The translations under genes and the position numbers were made by a program. Shown here piece by piece: positions 61,225-64,000 of a stretch of 64,000 bases of DNA; position 1 is the stretch's first letter, and each line of letters opens with the position of its first letter. The notes under the pieces are model-generated. The model saw nothing but the letters and a program-made list of their open reading frames with translations. It had not been told where the DNA came from and did not search any database. This DNA comes from Paenibacillus piri (lineage in GTDB: Bacteria > Bacillota > Bacilli > Paenibacillales > NBRC-103111), in contig NZ_SMRT01000001.1 of NCBI RefSeq assembly GCF_004354045.1, forward strand, positions 868,001-932,000, written 5' to 3'.

Positions 61225-62136
61225 ATGAGTCAATCAGCCTCATTAACACAAGCTGACAACAACACGGGCAATGCGCTCGAGCAGACATATACGCCGCGTT
61301 CGCCGATGCAAATGATGGTGAGCCGGTTCAAAAAAAATAAACGGGCGATGGTCGGCCTATGGATGGTCGCGGTGTTTGTCGTCGTCGCGCTGCTTGCGCG
61401 CTGGATCGCGCCGTATGATCCGTACGATCAAAATATGCAGATCATGCTGGAATCCCCTTCATGGAGCCATCCGTTCGGAACGGATGAATTTGGCCGGGAC
61501 ATTTTATCGCGGGTCATTTACGGGGCGCAAATTTCGCTGATGATCGGTATTGTCGGCGTATTGATTTCCGTCGTATTCGGGGTCGCGCTCGGCACCATTG
61601 CCGGCTATTTCGGAAGCTACATCGATTCTTTGATTATGCGGATCATGGATATTTTTATGGCGTTCCCGAGCTTCCTGCTGGCACTTGCAATCGTCAGCGT
61701 GCTGGGGCCTAGCATGGCCAACGTGATGATTGCGATCGGTATTTTTTCCGTGCCGACCTTCGCCCGGATATCCAGAAGCGCCGTCATTTCCGTCAAAAAT
61801 AAAGAGTACATCGAAGCCGCCAAAGCGATGGGCGCAACGAACGGGCTCATTATTTTTAAGCACGTCATTCCGAACAGTATCGCCCCGATCATCGTTTTGT
61901 CCACACTGCGGATCGCTACCGCCATTTTGACGGCGTCGGGCTTAAGCTTCCTCGGCATGGGCGCGCAGCCTCCGACACCGGAATGGGGAGCCATGCTCAG
62001 CACGGGACGCGAATATTTGCGGACATCGCCGCATGTAAGCACGATCCCCGGACTTGCGATCATGTTCATGGTGCTGGCCTTTAACATGCTGGGCGACGGG
62101 CTGCGGGATGCGTTGGATCCGAAGATGAAGCTGTAA
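61225..62136 (+). CDS. Peptide ABC transporter permease, DppC-like
   Basis: 303 residues. A polar N-terminus of about 40 residues precedes the first helix, then SHPFGTDEFGRDILSRVIYGAQISL and the coupling loop EAAKAMGATNGLIIFKHVIPNSIAPI. The protein ends GDGLRDALDPKMKL as usual. It forms the channel with the preceding gene. Confidence 0.94.
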   Translation: MSQSASLTQADNNTGNALEQTYTPRSPMQMMVSRFKKNKRAMVGLWMVAVFVVVALLARWIAPYDPYDQNMQIMLESPSWSHPFGTDEFGRDILSRVIYGAQISLMIGIVGVLISVVFGVALGTIAGYFGSYIDSLIMRIMDIFMAFPSFLLALAIVSVLGPSMANVMIAIGIFSVPTFARISRSAVISVKNKEYIEAAKAMGATNGLIIFKHVIPNSIAPIIVLSTLRIATAILTASGLSFLGMGAQPPTPEWGAMLSTGREYLRTSPHVSTIPGLAIMFMVLAFNMLGDGLRDALDPKMKL

Positions 62137-62196
62137 ACGGGCTGTGCTGCGGATCGGAACATTCGTACGGAACGAATCTGTAAACAGGAGGCCAAC

Positions 62197-63195
62197 ATGA
62201 ACAAAAAGCTTCTCGACATTAAACAGCTTAAAACGTATTTTTATTCCGATGAAGGAGTTGTTCCGGCAGTCGATGGCGTGGATATTGCCATATTCGAGGG
62301 CGAGACGGTCGGCATTGTCGGCGAGTCCGGCTGCGGGAAAAGTGTAACCTCTTTAACCGCGATGCGGCTGACGCCGGGCAAAGTGGTCGGAGGATCGATC
62401 GAGTTCGACGGCAAAGATTTATTGGCGATTTCGGAGGCGGAGATGCGGAGCATTCGCGGCAACGAAATGGCGATGATCTTTCAGGAGCCGATGACTTCCT
62501 TGAATCCGGTATTTACGATCGGCCAGCAAATCGGTGAGGCCGTGCAAATCCATATGAATTACAGCAAGCAGCAGGCGAAGACGCATGCGGTAGAGATGCT
62601 TAAGCTGGTCGGCATACCCAGACCGGAGCAGATCGTCGACGAATATCCGCATCAGTTGTCCGGCGGGATGAGGCAGCGCGTCATGATTGCGATGGCGATG
62701 TCATGCCAGCCGAAGCTGCTCATTGCCGACGAGCCGACGACAGCGCTGGACGTTACGATACAGGCGCAAATTCTCGATCTGATGCGGAAGCTGAGAGCCG
62801 AGCGAAACACTTCGATTATGATGATTACCCACGATCTGGGCGTCGTAGCCGAAATGTGCGACCGCGTCATCGTCATGTACAGCGGGAAAGTGGTGGAAGA
62901 AGGCGACGTCGTTACGATATTCACCAATCCGCAGCATCCTTATACGCAGGGCTTGATGAAATCGATACCTACGCTGGATTCGAACGAAAAGAGATTGTAT
63001 TCGATTAAGGGCAACGTGCCGATTCCGGGCAGTTTGCGGGAAGGCTGTTCCTTCGCTCCAAGATGCGAATATGCGATGGACGTCTGCCGGCGGCAAGCGC
63101 CGCAGCTGGAAGAAGTCGAATCCGGACACAGCAGCCGCTGCTGGCTTCATTCATCCGATCAGGGGGAGACCCGAAATGAAAACACCGCTCATTGA
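62197..63195 (+). CDS. Peptide ABC transporter ATPase, DppD-like
   Basis: 332 residues, one ABC domain: Walker [10 protein letters not shown]-loop [15 protein letters not shown], signature LSGGMRQRV, Walker [14 protein letters not shown]-loop [14 protein letters not shown]. The C-terminal oligopeptide-ATPase region carries cysteines ([17 protein letters not shown]). In this operon the two ATPases are separate genes, unlike the fused protein at 3103. It overlaps the next gene by 20 bases. Confidence 0.95.
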   Translation: MNKKLLDIKQLKTYFYSDEGVVPAVDGVDIAIFEGETVGIVGESGCGKSVTSLTAMRLTPGKVVGGSIEFDGKDLLAISEAEMRSIRGNEMAMIFQEPMTSLNPVFTIGQQIGEAVQIHMNYSKQQAKTHAVEMLKLVGIPRPEQIVDEYPHQLSGGMRQRVMIAMAMSCQPKLLIADEPTTALDVTIQAQILDLMRKLRAERNTSIMMITHDLGVVAEMCDRVIVMYSGKVVEEGDVVTIFTNPQHPYTQGLMKSIPTLDSNEKRLYSIKGNVPIPGSLREGCSFAPRCEYAMDVCRRQAPQLEEVESGHSSRCWLHSSDQGETRNENTAH

Positions 63196-64000
63196 AGTAA
63201 CGAATTTGAAAAAATATTTTCCGATTAAAAAAGGGCTGTTCAGCCGGACCGTTAATCATGTAAAAGCGGTCGACGGCCTTGATTTTACCATTTATAAAGG
63301 AGAAACGTTAGGCTTGGTCGGTGAAAGCGGCTGCGGCAAATCGACAACCGGAAGAACGCTGCTGCAGCTGCTCCAGCCGACCGAGGGCGAGGTGCGGTAC
63401 GAGGGCACCAACCTCGTCGGCCTGAAGCCGGCCGAGCTGAGAAAGCTGCGCCGGGATTTGCAGATAGTGTTCCAGGATCCTTACGCGTCCCTCGACCCGC
63501 GGCTGACGGTTGGCGACATTATCGCCGAGCCGCTCAAAATTCACGGGATCGCCCAGGGCAAAGAAGCCGACCGCCAAGTCGAGGAGCTGCTGAACGTCGT
63601 CGGGCTGAGCGGCTACCATGCCAAGCGGTATGCGCATGAATTCAGCGGCGGACAGCGCCAGCGGATCGGGATCGCCCGCGCTCTGGCGTTGAAGCCGAAG
63701 CTGATCGTCGCCGACGAGCCGGTATCCGCGCTCGATGTCTCGATTCAGTCGCAGGTGATCAACCTGATGCAGGATTTGCAGGAGCAGTTTCAATTGACCT
63801 ATTTATTCATTGCCCACGACTTGAGCGTCGTGAAGCATATCAGCGACCGGATCGGTGTCATGTATTTGGGCCGGATTGTGGAGCTTTCCGATAAAAACGA
63901 GCTGTTTGCAAATCCGAAGCATCCTTACACCAAAGCTTTGCTGTCAGCCGTGCCGATTCCGAATCCGCTCGTGAAGAAAGAAAGGATCGTGCTGCAGGGC
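63176..64000 (+). CDS. Peptide ABC transporter ATPase, DppF-like (3' end beyond window)
   Basis: The open frame from ATG 63176 (after AGGGGGAGA) runs to the last base without a stop; 275 codons are visible. [37 protein letters not shown] is a typical DppF start. Walker [10 protein letters not shown]-loop [15 protein letters not shown], signature [15 protein letters not shown], Walker [13 protein letters not shown] and H-loop [13 protein letters not shown] are all intact. The C-terminal cysteine-containing end lies outside the window. Confidence 0.94.
   Translation, partial: MKTPLIEVTNLKKYFPIKKGLFSRTVNHVKAVDGLDFTIYKGETLGLVGESGCGKSTTGRTLLQLLQPTEGEVRYEGTNLVGLKPAELRKLRRDLQIVFQDPYASLDPRLTVGDIIAEPLKIHGIAQGKEADRQVEELLNVVGLSGYHAKRYAHEFSGGQRQRIGIARALALKPKLIVADEPVSALDVSIQSQVINLMQDLQEQFQLTYLFIAHDLSVVKHISDRIGVMYLGRIVELSDKNELFANPKHPYTKALLSAVPIPNPLVKKERIVLQG

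Overview
The window reads as a chromosomal segment of a low-to-mid GC, spore-former-type Firmicute, most likely Paenibacillus or a close relative. The evidence is Bacillus-type ribosome binding sites with frequent TTG and GTG starts, T-box leaders, a Rex-like operator in front of a cytochrome bd operon, YesM/YesN-type two-component pairs, AdaA/AdaB alkylation repair and copper-amine-oxidase-like cell-surface domains. I see no rRNA, tRNA, CRISPR array, transposase or phage gene.

Layout. 1-5142: the 3' part of an oligopeptide/dipeptide ABC operon (binding protein, two permeases, one fused double ATPase), then a DinB-like protein (5188-5655) and a decayed M20 amidohydrolase (5666-6267). 6519-11824: an old-yellow-enzyme oxidoreductase and a TetR regulator translationally coupled to a large RND exporter. 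11906-15507: a small membrane protein, a secreted AT-rich protein, and a reverse-strand pair (polysaccharide deacetylase, YfbR-like deoxynucleotidase). 15778-21998: class I fumarase, a small membrane protein, a PhoR/PhoP-like pair with the kinase gene first, and a Gfo/Idh/MocA oxidoreductase. 22612-26655: a secreted SH3-like repeat protein and the reverse-strand cytochrome bd genes.

27072-30355 holds the acetolactate synthase operon ilvB-ilvN behind three complete tandem T-box leaders, each with its own terminator. 30417-45627 looks like one sugar-utilisation locus: YesM-type kinase, YesN-type regulator, apiosidase-like glycoside hydrolase, sugar ABC transporter, L-fucose-isomerase-like protein, two-subunit transketolase and FGGY kinase. 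A three-gene alkylation-repair cassette (AdaA, AdaB, 2OG-Fe(II) oxygenase) with its own promoter and terminator lies between the kinase and the regulator. The enzyme set fits an aldose to ketose to ketose-phosphate to transketolase route; D-apiose is my leading but unproven substrate guess.

46099-54575 holds an Lhr-type helicase, an MFS transporter, an aldo/keto reductase and an APH-type kinase. The reverse-strand block 54817-56987 is a MerR regulator, an MFS exporter and a universal stress protein. 57282-64000 is a second peptide operon led by an intact M20 peptidase (binding protein, two permeases, two separate ATPases, the last cut by the window edge). The two ends of the window therefore carry parallel peptide-uptake operons, one next to a dead M20 gene and one led by a live one.
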